NCBI RefSeq assembly: GCF_000527135.1
Contig: NZ_AZUP01000001.1
Span: forward strand, 2,542,001-2,606,000
DNA: 64,000 nucleotides
DNA from: Methyloversatilis discipulorum
GTDB taxonomy: Bacteria; Pseudomonadota; Gammaproteobacteria; Burkholderiales; Rhodocyclaceae
Direction: 5' to 3'
A program made the translations under genes and the position numbers. Below, one piece after another: positions 41,926 to 50,520 of the stretch. The notes under the pieces were generated by a model. The model did not search any database, was not told the DNA's origin, and saw only the letters and a program-made list of their open reading frames with translations. Within the stretch, counting starts at the first letter, position 1. Each line of letters opens with the position of its first letter.

Positions 41926-42930
41926 TCAGCCGGCGATGGCCAGCTTGCCCTTCTTGTCCGACAACGTGCGCGCCAGCAGCGAAACCAGCGCGTAGACGGC
42001 GTCGATGTTCGGCGTCGGGATGCCTGTAATGCGGCCCAGTTCGCGCACCGAACCGACCAGCGCCTCGAACTCCAGCGGGCGACCGGCTTCGACGTCCTGC
42101 AGCATCGAGGTTTTGTGCGCGCCGACCGCCTCGGCACCGGCGATGCGCTTGTCGAGGCCGATCTTGAACTCGACGCCCAGCTTCTCGCCGACCGCCTGCG
42201 CCTCGCGCATCATGTTGGCGGCCAGCTCGCGCGTCAGCGGGAAGCGGCAGATGTCTTCCAGCGTGGCGTGGGTCAGCGCCGAGATCGGATTGAAGCTCAG
42301 GTTGCCCCACAGCTTCACCCACATTTCGGAGCGGATGTCCTTCGACACCGGCGACTTGAAGCCGGCGGCGATCATCGCCTGCGACAGCGCCTCGATACGC
42401 GGCGAGCGCGAACCGTCCAGTTCGCCCAGCGTGAAGCGGTTGCCTTCGATCAGCTTGATCACGCCCGGCTCGACCAGTTCGGACGCCGGATAGACGACCG
42501 AGCCGATCACGCGCTCGACCTCGATGTTGGCGGCGACGATGCCGTCCGGATCGACCGAGGTGACCGGCGTGCCTTCGTACTCGCCGCCCAGCTTGTGGAA
42601 ATACCACCAGGGGATGCCGTTCTGCATGGTCACCACCATGGTGTCCGGACCGAACAGCGCGCGCATATCGGCCGCCACGTCCTTTACCTGGTGCGCCTTC
42701 AGCGTCAGCAGGATGACGTCCTGCACGCCGGCTTCGCTCATCTTCTGCACGCCGCGGATGTTCGGGGCGTCCTCGACCGTGCCGTCCTCCAGGATGAGCG
42801 ACATGCCCTTGGCCTGGATGGCGGCGAGGTTGGGGCCACGCGCGATGCAGGTCACTTCATTGCCGGCACGCGACAGCTTCACCGCCAGGTAACCACCGAT
42901 GGCGCCCGCGCCAACGACTGCGATCTTCAT
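41926..42930 (-). CDS. Ketopantoate reductase (ApbA/PanE)-family dehydrogenase
   Basis: A 334-residue NADP-dependent reductase of the ApbA/PanE family. The Rossmann motif GAGAIGGYLA is near residue 7, TMQNGIPWW near 100 and the catalytic-Lys region SEMWVKLWGNLSFNPISALT near 207. True PanE reduces ketopantoate; this longer paralogue lies in a transporter and CoA-ligase operon, so another 2-oxo acid is likely (inference). It is the last gene, 97 bp after tctA with an intervening hairpin. Confidence 0.85.
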   Translation of the reverse strand: MKIAVVGAGAIGGYLAVKLSRAGNEVTCIARGPNLAAIQAKGMSLILEDGTVEDAPNIRGVQKMSEAGVQDVILLTLKAHQVKDVAADMRALFGPDTMVVTMQNGIPWWYFHKLGGEYEGTPVTSVDPDGIVAANIEVERVIGSVVYPASELVEPGVIKLIEGNRFTLGELDGSRSPRIEALSQAMIAAGFKSPVSKDIRSEMWVKLWGNLSFNPISALTHATLEDICRFPLTRELAANMMREAQAVGEKLGVEFKIGLDKRIAGAEAVGAHKTSMLQDVEAGRPLEFEALVGSVRELGRITGIPTPNIDAVYALVSLLARTLSDKKGKLAIAG

Positions 42931-42989
42931 CTTTTCATCTCCTTCAATGGCGCGGCGGGACGGCGCTCACGCGCCGGCCCGCCGTCGGC

Positions 42990-43016
42990 TCCGTCCGCCA
43001 TCGTGTGGCGGACGGA
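42990..43016 (-). other. Stem-loop between tctA and the reductase gene
   Basis: A 10-bp perfect stem (TCCGTCCGCC/GGCGGACGGA) without U-tract, 11 bp after the tctA stop; probably mRNA stability or partial termination. Confidence 0.55.
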
Positions 43017-43027
43017 ATCAGTTCATG

Positions 43028-44524
43028 TCACGAACGGCCGCGCAGATAGTGCTTCAGCGCCGGCACGATGGGCCACAGCAGCATGGTGAAGGACAGCAGC
43101 ATCAGACCGGCCACCAGCGGGTTGGCCCAGAAGATGTCGAGACTGCCCTGCGACAGCAGCATGGACTGGCGGAAGCTCGATTCGGCCATGTCGCCGAGCA
43201 CCAGCGCCAGCACCAGCGGCGCGAGCGGGTAGCGCAGCTTCTTGAACAGGTAACCGAACACGCCGAACACCAGCATCATCACCACGTCGAAGATCGAGCT
43301 GTGCACCGTGTAGGCGCCAATCGCGCAGATCACGATGATGACCGGGCCGATCACCGAGAACGGGATGCGCAGGATGGCCGCCCACCAGGGCACCGTGGTC
43401 AGCACGACGATGAGGCCGACGATGTTGCCGAGGTACATCGACGCGATCAGGCCCCAGACGAAATCGGGCTTCTCGGTGAACAGCAGCGGACCGGGCTGCA
43501 GACCCCAGATCAGCAGGCCGCCCAGCAGCACGGCGGCGGTCGGCGAACCGGGAATGCCCAGCGTCAGCATCGGCAGCAATGCCGAGGTGCCGGCCGCGTG
43601 AGCCGCGGTTTCCGGCGCCACCACGCCTTCGACATTGCCCTTGCCGAACGAGTCCTTGTCCTTCGCGCCCCGGCGGGCCAAACCGTAGGCCATGAAGGAG
43701 GCCGGCGTCGCGCCACCCGGGGTGACGCCCATCCAGCAGCCCACCAGCACCGAGCGGATCGAGGTCTTCCAGTAGCGCAGCAGTTCCTTCCAGGTCTGCA
43801 GCACGACGTTGAGCTGGATCTTCGCGCTCTTGCCCTTGAACGCCAGGCCTTCTTCCATCGTCAGCAGGATTTCGCCGATGCCGAACAGGCCGATCACCGC
43901 GATCAGGAAATCGAAGCCCTTGAGCAGTTCGGTGGTGCCGAAAGTCATGCGCAGCGTGCCGGTCACCGTGTCCATGCCGACCGCCGCCAGCGCGAAGCCG
44001 AGCGCCATCACGGCCAGCGTCTTGGCCGGCGGCTCCTTGCTCATGCCGACGAAGGAGCAGAAGGTGAGCATCTGCACCGCGAACATTTCCGCCGCCCCGA
44101 ACTTCAGCGCGAACTTCGCGACCAGCGGCGCGAGGAAGGTGATCAGCAGCACGGCGAAGAAGGCGCCGACGAAGGACGAGGTGAACGCCGCCGTCAGTGC
44201 GGCACCCGCCCGGCCCTGCTGCGCCAGCGGGAAGCCGTCGAAGGTGGTGGCCACCGACCACGGTTCGCCCGGAATGTTGAACAGGATGGACGTGATCGCC
44301 CCGCCGAACAGCGCGCCCCAGTAGATGCAGGACAGCATGATGATGGCCGAGGTCTGGTCCATCGAAAAGGTCAGCGGCAGCAGGATGGCGATGCCGTTGG
44401 CACCGCCCAGGCCCGGCAGCACGCCGATCAAGATGCCCAGCGTGATGCCGAGCACCATGAAGCCCAGATTGGGCAGGGTCAGCGCAACGCTGAACCCGTG
44501 CATGAGGTTGTTGAGTTCTTCCAT
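43028..44524 (-). CDS. tctA: Tripartite tricarboxylate transporter, large permease
   Basis: A 498-residue TctA-type permease with about 11-12 membrane helices. Family patches are ITLGILIGVLPGLGGANGIAILLP near residue 28 and GAITSILFNIPGEPWSVAT near 75, plus TLGIPGSPTAAVLLGGL near 320. With TctB and the TctC-like binding protein it would drive uptake of a carboxylate using an ion gradient. Start ATG at 44524, 26 bp after tctB. Confidence 0.93.
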   Translation of the reverse strand: MEELNNLMHGFSVALTLPNLGFMVLGITLGILIGVLPGLGGANGIAILLPLTFSMDQTSAIIMLSCIYWGALFGGAITSILFNIPGEPWSVATTFDGFPLAQQGRAGAALTAAFTSSFVGAFFAVLLITFLAPLVAKFALKFGAAEMFAVQMLTFCSFVGMSKEPPAKTLAVMALGFALAAVGMDTVTGTLRMTFGTTELLKGFDFLIAVIGLFGIGEILLTMEEGLAFKGKSAKIQLNVVLQTWKELLRYWKTSIRSVLVGCWMGVTPGGATPASFMAYGLARRGAKDKDSFGKGNVEGVVAPETAAHAAGTSALLPMLTLGIPGSPTAAVLLGGLLIWGLQPGPLLFTEKPDFVWGLIASMYLGNIVGLIVVLTTVPWWAAILRIPFSVIGPVIIVICAIGAYTVHSSIFDVVMMLVFGVFGYLFKKLRYPLAPLVLALVLGDMAESSFRQSMLLSQGSLDIFWANPLVAGLMLLSFTMLLWPIVPALKHYLRGRS

Positions 44525-44550
44525 CTCGGTCTCGGGAATTTCGCGTTATG

Positions 44551-45063
44551 TCAGAAACCGAGCATCAGCTCGATCGGACCTTTGGGCAGCGGCACGAGGA
44601 ACCAGCGCTCGAACAGCATGAAAGCTGCGAGCGGCACGCCGACTGCGGTCAGGGTGGTGGCGATGAGGCCGAACTTGCCGTGCACCTTCATGAAGAAGGC
44701 GATCAGCACCAGCGACGACACGTAGATGCCAAGATAGACGACAGCCACGATGTAGATGGTGAGCGGCACCAGCATCTGCATCACCGACTTCAGCTCGACC
44801 CAGGACGCGAACTGCGGCTGTGCCTTCTTGAAGCGTGTCAGCGCGCCGAACAGGATCCAGCCGCTGGATATGAGCAGGATGCAGCCGATGTAGAAGGGGA
44901 AATAGCCGGCGCGCGGGCCTTCGCCCTCTTCCCAGCCGATGCCGACTCGGATGCTGTCGTTCACCACGATGATGCCGATGGCGAACAGGAAGAGCGCGAC
45001 CAGGATTTCCGGCCAGCGGTTGGACATGCCGGCTTCAGCGGCGTCCTCGGATCGCTCCATCAT
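44551..45063 (-). CDS. tctB: Tripartite tricarboxylate transporter, small permease
   Basis: A 170-residue TctB-type protein with four membrane helices (ILVALFLFAIGIIVV, FYIGCILLISSGWILFG, MLVPLTIYIVAVVYLGIYV and a C-terminal one). ATG at 45063 with GGAGA 5 nt upstream; a neighbouring frame extension upstream lacks membrane features. It lies between the tctC-like and tctA genes. Confidence 0.85.
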   Translation of the reverse strand: MMERSEDAAEAGMSNRWPEILVALFLFAIGIIVVNDSIRVGIGWEEGEGPRAGYFPFYIGCILLISSGWILFGALTRFKKAQPQFASWVELKSVMQMLVPLTIYIVAVVYLGIYVSSLVLIAFFMKVHGKFGLIATTLTAVGVPLAAFMLFERWFLVPLPKGPIELMLGF

Positions 45064-45118
45064 GAATCTCCAGAAACTAAAAACAGGAAGTGAACATCTT
45101 CGCGGCACATCGAAACGA

Positions 45119-45144
45119 ATACGGGCGGGATGACCCGCCCGTAT
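45119..45144 (-). other. Stem-loop between tctC-like and tctB genes
   Basis: An 11-bp stem (ATACGGGCGGG and complement) with a 4-nt loop, 21 bp after the binding-protein stop. Poor U-tract. It would let the abundant binding protein be made above the permease subunits. Confidence 0.6.
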
Positions 45145-45165
45145 TCGCACACTGCTACAGGCTGA

Positions 45166-46170
45166 TTACTTGGCGAGGAAGCCTGCGTCCTTCATCAGGC
45201 CGTAGTGCATCGCTTCCGACTTACCGACCCAGTCGGCAAATTCCTTGCCGCTCATGAAGGTCTGCTTGAACGCGCCCTTCTTCATGAAGTCGGCCCACTC
45301 CGGCGTCTCGCGCACCTTCTTGAACAGATTGACGTAGAAGTCGACCTGCTCCTGCGTGACGCCTGGCGCCAGGAAGACGCCGCGCAGCATCAGGTACTCG
45401 ATCGGCACGCCGGCGCTCTTGCAGGTCGGGATGTCGCCCCAGGCCTGGGTCGCGGTCACCTTCTCGTTGTACGGCAGCTTTTCGCTGTCCATGATGCACA
45501 GCGGGCGCAGCTTGCCGCCACGCCAATGGGCTTCCGCCTCGATCGGGTTGTTCACCGTCGAATTGACGTGACCGCCGACCAGTTGCACCGCCACGTCGCC
45601 ACCGCCCTTGAACGGCACGTAGGTCATCTTCTTGCCGGTCGCCTTGTCGATCATCGCGGTGATGATCTGGTCTTCCTGCTTCGACCCGGTGCCGGCCATC
45701 TTGAAGGTGTTGGCGGGCTTGGCCTTGATGTCGTCGATGTATTCCTTGGCCGTCTTGTACGGCGCATCGGCATTCACCCACAGCACGAACTGGTCGAGCG
45801 CCAGCATCGCGCCCGGGGTCAGGTCACGCCAGTTGAACGGGACACCGGTCGCCAGCGGCGTGGTGAACAGGTTCGACAGAGTGATGATGATCTTGTGCGG
45901 GTCGCCCTTGGCGCCCTTCACTTCGAGGAAACCTTCCGCGCCTGCGCCGCCCGACTTGTTCACGACGACCAGCGGTTGGGCCATCAGCTTGTTCTTGGCC
46001 ACGACGCCCTGGATGAAACGGGCCATCTGGTCGGCGCCACCGCCGGTACCGGCCGGCACGACGAACTCGACCGGCTTGGTCGGTTCCCAGGCATGCGCGG
46101 CACCGGTCAGACCGATGGTCGCGATCGCGGTCACGAGGGCACGGCCGGCCCACTTTCCGAGTTTGGTCAT
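45166..46170 (-). CDS. tctC: TctC/Bug-family periplasmic binding protein
   Basis: A 334-residue periplasmic solute receptor of the Bug family. Signal peptide ALVTAIATIGLTGAAHA; then WEPTKPVEFVVPAGTGGGADQMARF near residue 28, which forms the typical ligand loop, and the QLVGGHVNSTVNNPIEA stretch near 190. It binds a carboxylate for the TctAB permease. AAGGAG 7 nt before the ATG at 46170. Specific ligand unknown; the upstream enzyme suggests oxalate or a similar dicarboxylate. Confidence 0.92.
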   Translation of the reverse strand: MTKLGKWAGRALVTAIATIGLTGAAHAWEPTKPVEFVVPAGTGGGADQMARFIQGVVAKNKLMAQPLVVVNKSGGAGAEGFLEVKGAKGDPHKIIITLSNLFTTPLATGVPFNWRDLTPGAMLALDQFVLWVNADAPYKTAKEYIDDIKAKPANTFKMAGTGSKQEDQIITAMIDKATGKKMTYVPFKGGGDVAVQLVGGHVNSTVNNPIEAEAHWRGGKLRPLCIMDSEKLPYNEKVTATQAWGDIPTCKSAGVPIEYLMLRGVFLAPGVTQEQVDFYVNLFKKVRETPEWADFMKKGAFKQTFMSGKEFADWVGKSEAMHYGLMKDAGFLAK

Positions 46171-46219
46171 GTGCAAGTCTCCTTTATTGTTGATGCGGTA
46201 GTGCGCGGAAGGGGATGGC

Positions 46220-47746
46220 TCAGCCACCCAGACCCAGCTTCTGGGCGAGACCGATGCGTTGCAGCTTGCCGGTCGCACCCTTGGGGATTTCATCCATGAA
46301 CAGGATCTTGCGCGGAACCTTGAAGTCGGCCAGCCGCGTCGCGGCGAAGGCGGTAATTTCCTTGTCGGTGGCCTGCTGACCTTCACGCAGCACGACCACG
46401 GCACCCACTTCCTCGCCCAGCTTGGGGTGGGGGATGCCGAAGGTGACGACTTGCGCCACAGCCGGGTGATCCATCAGCACTTCGTCGACTTCGCGCGGCG
46501 AAATCTTCTCGCCGCCGCGGTTGATGATTTCCTTCAGGCGGCCGGTCAGCGACAGATAGCCCTCGGCATCCTTGCTGCCCTGGTCGCCGGTGCGGAACCA
46601 GCCGTTGGTGAAGCCTTCCTTGTTGGCCTTTTCGTTGTTCTCGTAACCCGGCGTGACGTTGGCGCCGCGGATGACGATTTCGCCGATCTCGCCGGCCGGC
46701 AGGATGTTGCCGTCGTCGTCCATGATCTCGACTTCCGGACCGGCGGCCAGACCGACCGAACCCGGCTTGCGGGCGCGCGGCGGCAACGGGTTGGACGCCA
46801 TCTGGTGCGACGCTTCGGTCATGCCGTAGGCTTCGATCAGCGGCGCGCCGAAGGTTTCCTCCAGCTCGCGGATCACCTGCGGCGGAATCGACGACGACGA
46901 CGAGCGCATGAAGCGCAGCGGGTTGCGTTCGATGATTTCCTTGTTGCGCGAAGCGCGCGACAGGATGGCCTGATGCATGGTGGGCACCGCCGTGTACCAG
47001 GTCGGGTGCGCTTCATCCATCAGCGAGAAGAACTTCAGGGCGTCGAAGCCCGGCGTGCAGAACACCGACGAACCGGCCGACAGCGGCGCCATGATGCCGG
47101 CGATCAGGCCATGAATATGGAACAGCGGCATGATGTTGAGGCCGCGATCCTTCTCGGTGAAGGCCAGCGTGGCGCGGATGTTCTGCGCCGAGGCGGACAC
47201 GTTGCGCTGGGTCAGCGGAACGATCTTCGGCCGCGAGGTCGTGCCCGAGGTGTGCAGCACCAGCGCAACGTCGTCGGCCTGGGCGGTACCGCCGTTCGCG
47301 GCCGGGGCGACGGCCGCGGCTTCACGCGGCTCCAGCGAGAAATCGCCGGCGGCTTCGTTCGCCACCAGGTCGATCACGCGCACGCCCAGCTTCTTCGCGA
47401 CCTCGATCGCCGGCGACACGCTGCCGCGCTCGACCACCAGGGCCTTGGCATTCAGGTCGGACAGGTAGAACTCGAATTCCTCGGCGCGATAGCCCGGGTT
47501 CAGCGGCGCAGCGGTGGCACCGGACGCGATGCTGATGAAGGCGCTGGCCATGTCCGGTCCGTTCGGCAGGACGATGGCGACGCGGTCGTTGCGACCCACA
47601 CCCAGTTCATTCAGACGTGCGACGGTGCGCGTCATCAGTGCGCGCAGATTGCCGAAACTCAGATCGGTGCGCGCAGGCGCGGACAGCGCCACTGCCGAAT
47701 CGGCACCGGTGGAAAACAGCTCGGCAAGCGTGGAAATACCGGACAT
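46220..47746 (-). CDS. Acyl-CoA synthetase, oxalate-CoA ligase-like
   Basis: A 508-residue AMP-forming CoA ligase. ATP-binding motif LHTSGTTSRPKIVPLTQRN near residue 165, FHIHGL near 208, EAYGMTEASHQMASNPLP near 310, GWFRTGD near 395 and the Lys region KGATGKLQR near 493. The TSRPK variant and the AYGMTEASHQMASNPLP block closely resemble oxalate-CoA ligases of the AAE3/Pcs60 type from memory; other short-chain acyl ligases are possible. ATG 47746 with CGGAG 8 nt upstream; the frame is open beyond but without membrane or start signals. First gene of the transport operon. Confidence 0.85.
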   Translation of the reverse strand: MSGISTLAELFSTGADSAVALSAPARTDLSFGNLRALMTRTVARLNELGVGRNDRVAIVLPNGPDMASAFISIASGATAAPLNPGYRAEEFEFYLSDLNAKALVVERGSVSPAIEVAKKLGVRVIDLVANEAAGDFSLEPREAAAVAPAANGGTAQADDVALVLHTSGTTSRPKIVPLTQRNVSASAQNIRATLAFTEKDRGLNIMPLFHIHGLIAGIMAPLSAGSSVFCTPGFDALKFFSLMDEAHPTWYTAVPTMHQAILSRASRNKEIIERNPLRFMRSSSSSIPPQVIRELEETFGAPLIEAYGMTEASHQMASNPLPPRARKPGSVGLAAGPEVEIMDDDGNILPAGEIGEIVIRGANVTPGYENNEKANKEGFTNGWFRTGDQGSKDAEGYLSLTGRLKEIINRGGEKISPREVDEVLMDHPAVAQVVTFGIPHPKLGEEVGAVVVLREGQQATDKEITAFAATRLADFKVPRKILFMDEIPKGATGKLQRIGLAQKLGLGG

Positions 47747-48077
47747 ACGAACTCCGAAAAACTCAGGAAACAAAGGAATGGATGGGTGCATCCGCTTCCG
47801 CGACGGAGCCACGTGCATCGTATGGACGCACGGGACGAACGGCAGCTGAGTCTTTCCCAGATCGAACGGGTGTTCAAGACGCGCTGCCGCAAAACAGCCG
47901 CGCACAGCAAAGCTGACGCAGCAGATCTCTACGACGGAGCAATGTGTAACAGATGCGTTACACAGCAAAGACCGCGGCTTGTATGGCCGCGGCCGGAGGA
48001 GGGAGGCCACTTCTGGTGACCGGCCCGTACCCGGGGTAGTGGGCGTAGGGCTTGCAACGTTCTACGGTACAGCCTTG
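47747..48077. other. Gap upstream of the ligase gene
   Basis: Holds the promoter region of the CoA-ligase operon and the downstream flank of 6S RNA. No further gene is supported and no repeated element is seen. Confidence 0.4.
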
Positions 48078-48264
48078 TAGGGGACCCCCGCGCATGTCGC
48101 TAGGCCGGCATCCTGAACCGAGGGTTCAGAGCGGCCGCGTCCCTGCCGCATCAGGCGCATCCCCGAGAGGTGCGCACAACAGCGGCGTCCATGGTTCGCG
48201 ACCTTATGCCAATGAGACATTGGTTCAAGGAATCTATGACCTTGGCGAACACCGCAGGGGATTG
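48078..48264 (-). ncRNA. ssrS: 6S RNA
   Basis: On the minus strand, 35 bp after zapA, is a sequence of about 187 nt with the 6S layout. The 5' strand begins near TCAATCCCCTGCGG and contains TTCCTTGAACCAATG. The 3' strand has CTGAACCCTCGGTTCAG followed by GATGCCGGCC and ends with GCGGGGGTCCCC, which can close against the 5' CCCCTGCG. The downstream position next to zapA is the usual site of ssrS in beta- and gammaproteobacteria. 6S RNA binds RNA polymerase carrying the housekeeping sigma factor. Ends are approximate. Confidence 0.8.
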
Positions 48265-48298
48265 ATACGCAAGGTCTTTCACCTTGCTGCAACCGCCT

Positions 48299-48604
48299 CT
48301 AGAAGAGCTTTTCCTGTGCGGAAAGCGCTTCATCGATGCGCGACTGCATGGCGTTGATTCTACGCCGCAGCGGTACCAAATCAACACCGCCCGTCGCCTG
48401 CATCTGAAAAATTTCGTGTGCCAGGTTCAGCGCGCACATGACGGCGAGGCGTTCGCCGGAGGCGCGCGTGGCCTCGGCAAGATCGCGCATGCGCCGCTCG
48501 ACCAGCTCGACCGATGCGTTCAGCGCATCGCGTTCGCCCTCGCGGCACTGCACCCGATACTCGCGACCGAGTATGGTGATTTCGACGAGATTCGATTCGC
48601 TCAT
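48299..48604 (-). CDS. zapA: Cell division protein ZapA
   Basis: A 101-residue FtsZ-ring stabiliser. N-terminal ITILGREYRVQCREGERDAL is the typical ZapA head, followed by a C-terminal coiled coil (RRRINAMQSRIDEALSAQ). ATG at 48604 overlaps the stop of the coiled-coil gene upstream (ATGA). Confidence 0.92.
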   Translation of the reverse strand: MSESNLVEITILGREYRVQCREGERDALNASVELVERRMRDLAEATRASGERLAVMCALNLAHEIFQMQATGGVDLVPLRRRINAMQSRIDEALSAQEKLF

Positions 48605-48795
48605 TCCTGGGGCAGCCTTTCGAGCAGACCGCTCACCTTGTCACGCGCTGCCGCGACCTTGTCGCCGAGCACCTTGTTCTCGCCTTCGAGCGCCGCGACG
48701 CGGTTGCGCAGGACGATGTTTTCGTCATGCAGCGCGCGGAAGCGACCGAGCAGGATGTCGAGCCGGTCGCCGAGCTGGTTGATGTCATGATCCAT
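48601..48795 (-). CDS. ZapB-like coiled-coil protein
   Basis: A 64-residue protein that is almost all coiled coil (LGDRLDILLGRFRALHDEN, VAALEGENKVLGDKVAAA). It matches in size and location the short proteins upstream of zapA thought to act with the Z-ring. ATG 48795; an upstream in-frame ATG adds a non-coiled extension and is less likely. Confidence 0.8.
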   Translation of the reverse strand: MDHDINQLGDRLDILLGRFRALHDENIVLRNRVAALEGENKVLGDKVAAARDKVSGLLERLPQE

Positions 48796-48898
48796 CGGCG
48801 AACTATAGGTGGGCGCCGCCGGGCCGGTCAAGACAGCTCAGCGCCCGCCACGCGGCCGACCTACAATCTTCGGCCAGCAAGTAATGGAGCGATACGCA

Positions 48899-49435
48899 GT
48901 GCACGAACTGATTCTGGGCGGCGCCCGCAGCGGCAAGAGTGCCTATGCCGAAGCGCAAGCCGCCGAAAGCGGTCTGGCAGTGACCATGGTGGTCACCGCG
49001 CACGCCGGCGACGGTGAGATGGCGACGCGCATCGAACGCCACCGCGCCAACCGGCCGGCGCACTGGCCGGTGGTCGAAGCGCCGCTGCACCTGGCGGCAG
49101 CGCTGCGCGAAGCCGCCTTGGCTGACCGCTTCATCGTCGTCGACTGCCTGACGCTCTGGCTGTCCAACCTGCTGATGGATATGGACGATGCGCCGGGCGC
49201 AGCGCTGCCCGGAATCTTCGTGCGCGAGCGCGCGGCGCTGCTCGACACACTGCCCGCGCTGCCCGGCCGGATCGCACTGGTATCGAACGAGGTCGGCAGC
49301 GGCGTGGTGCCGATGGGGCGGCTGTCGCGCGTGTTCGTCGACGAAGCCGGCCGCCTGCATCAGGCGCTGGCCCGCCTCTGTCCGCGGGTGACGCTGGTCA
49401 CCGCCGGGCTTCCGCTGGCGTTGAAGCGGCCGTGA
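48899..49435 (+). CDS. cobU: Adenosylcobinamide kinase/guanylyltransferase
   Basis: A 178-residue bifunctional enzyme of cobalamin nucleotide-loop assembly. P-loop GGARSGKS near residue 6, the guanylate-binding region with RHRANRP near 42, and VSNEVGSGVVPMG near 120. GTG at 48899 has GGAG 9 nt upstream; ATG at 48884 is an alternative, though a TACAAT element at 48861-48866 would leave it a very short leader. Its stop overlaps the cobC start (GTGA). Confidence 0.93.
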   Translation: MHELILGGARSGKSAYAEAQAAESGLAVTMVVTAHAGDGEMATRIERHRANRPAHWPVVEAPLHLAAALREAALADRFIVVDCLTLWLSNLLMDMDDAPGAALPGIFVRERAALLDTLPALPGRIALVSNEVGSGVVPMGRLSRVFVDEAGRLHQALARLCPRVTLVTAGLPLALKRP

Positions 49436-49998
49436 GCGCGCGCCGACTCTGGCTGGTGCGGCATCCGCCGGTCGCAGTGGAACGCGACATCTGTTACGGG
49501 CGGTCCGACGTGGCGCTGGCAGCACCGGTTGCCGCTGCCGCAGCGACGCTGCGTGGCGAGTTGCCGGTCGGTGCGACGATCCTGAGCAGTCCGCTGCGCC
49601 GCTGCGCCGAGCTCGCGCGGGCGCTGTCGGATACGGTGATCTTCGACCATCGCCTGCAGGAGATGGATTTCGGCGACTGGGAAATGCGGCGCTACGACAC
49701 GCTGCCGCGCGCCGACATCGATCTCTGGTCCGCCAACGTGTGGGACTTCCGCATTCCGGGCGGCGAATCGGCAGCGGACATGGCGGCGCGCGCCTGGGCC
49801 GCCTGGGAGGAATGGGGCGCTGCGGTGAGCGGCGACCTCGTGGTGGTCGCGCACGGCGGTCCGCTCCGGGTGATGGCCGGCCGGCTGCTCGGCCTGCCGC
49901 AGAACGACTGGCTCGACATCGCCTGTCCGCAGGGTGCGTGCATCAAGCTGGAATCGGCCGCGGACGGTAGCTGGCGTCGCAGCGAGACTACAAAATGA
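49432..49998 (+). CDS. cobC: Histidine phosphatase, CobC-like
   Basis: A 188-residue histidine phosphatase-fold enzyme; in cobalamin clusters this removes the phosphate of alpha-ribazole phosphate. Motif LVRHPP near residue 7 (phosphohistidine LVRH), DFGDWE near 78 and VVAHGG near 137. GTG start at 49432 overlaps cobU. The terminator at 49998 follows. Confidence 0.88.
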   Translation: MSARRLWLVRHPPVAVERDICYGRSDVALAAPVAAAAATLRGELPVGATILSSPLRRCAELARALSDTVIFDHRLQEMDFGDWEMRRYDTLPRADIDLWSANVWDFRIPGGESAADMAARAWAAWEEWGAAVSGDLVVVAHGGPLRVMAGRLLGLPQNDWLDIACPQGACIKLESAADGSWRRSETTK

Positions 49999-50024
49999 AA
50001 AAGCCACCCTTGCGGGTGGCTTTT
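49998..50024. terminator. Bidirectional intrinsic terminator after cobC
   Basis: AAAAA-GCCACCC-TTGC-GGGTGGC-TTTT: 7-bp stem with A- and T-tracts at either end, between convergent cobC and the small exported protein gene. Confidence 0.9.
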
Positions 50025-50047
50025 CCGGTGCGGCACTGAAACTTCGA

Positions 50048-50308
50048 TCAGCGGGTCGCTTCAGCCTTCTCGACGCGCTTCTCGGCGGACGATTCGGCGA
50101 CGCGGGCGCTGTCCACCTTGCGGGTGAACACCCAGCGCGACGGCGTCTTAACGAAGGCGTAGCCAGTGGGCGCGTCGATGAACACCTTGTAGTCTTCGGG
50201 GTGTCCGACGGCAGCGGACGACACCGAAGCTTCGGTGGCGGCCGATGCGCCAAGCGTGGCGATCGCAAGACTGGTCGCGAGAGCGATGCGGATTGCAGTG
50301 GTTTTCAT
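50048..50308 (-). CDS. Small exported protein
   Basis: An 86-residue protein with signal peptide IALATSLAIATLGASA, then a short mature part of about 60 residues with a charged C-terminus (SAEKRVEKAEATR). AAGGAG 7 nt before ATG 50308. Function unknown. The 212-bp upstream region is AT-richer than its surroundings and holds its promoter and that of the opposite phosphatase gene. Confidence 0.7.
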   Translation of the reverse strand: MKTTAIRIALATSLAIATLGASAATEASVSSAAVGHPEDYKVFIDAPTGYAFVKTPSRWVFTRKVDSARVAESSAEKRVEKAEATR

Positions 50309-50520
50309 GGTGATGCTCCTTGCAAGTTAAAAAGCTGTCGTTGAGTTCAATGTAGTGCACCGCAACAAACCTTTCAAGCCCGCATACGCGCTTGTTTGTG
50401 ACGTAATACGTAATCATTTTTTGCGGCGCAGCACAGTGACGTGAGTGCACCACACTGTGTTCCAAACGGGTCACCGGCTCCGTTTGGCCGAATCCGATGT
50501 CATTGCATGAATGCAACACG

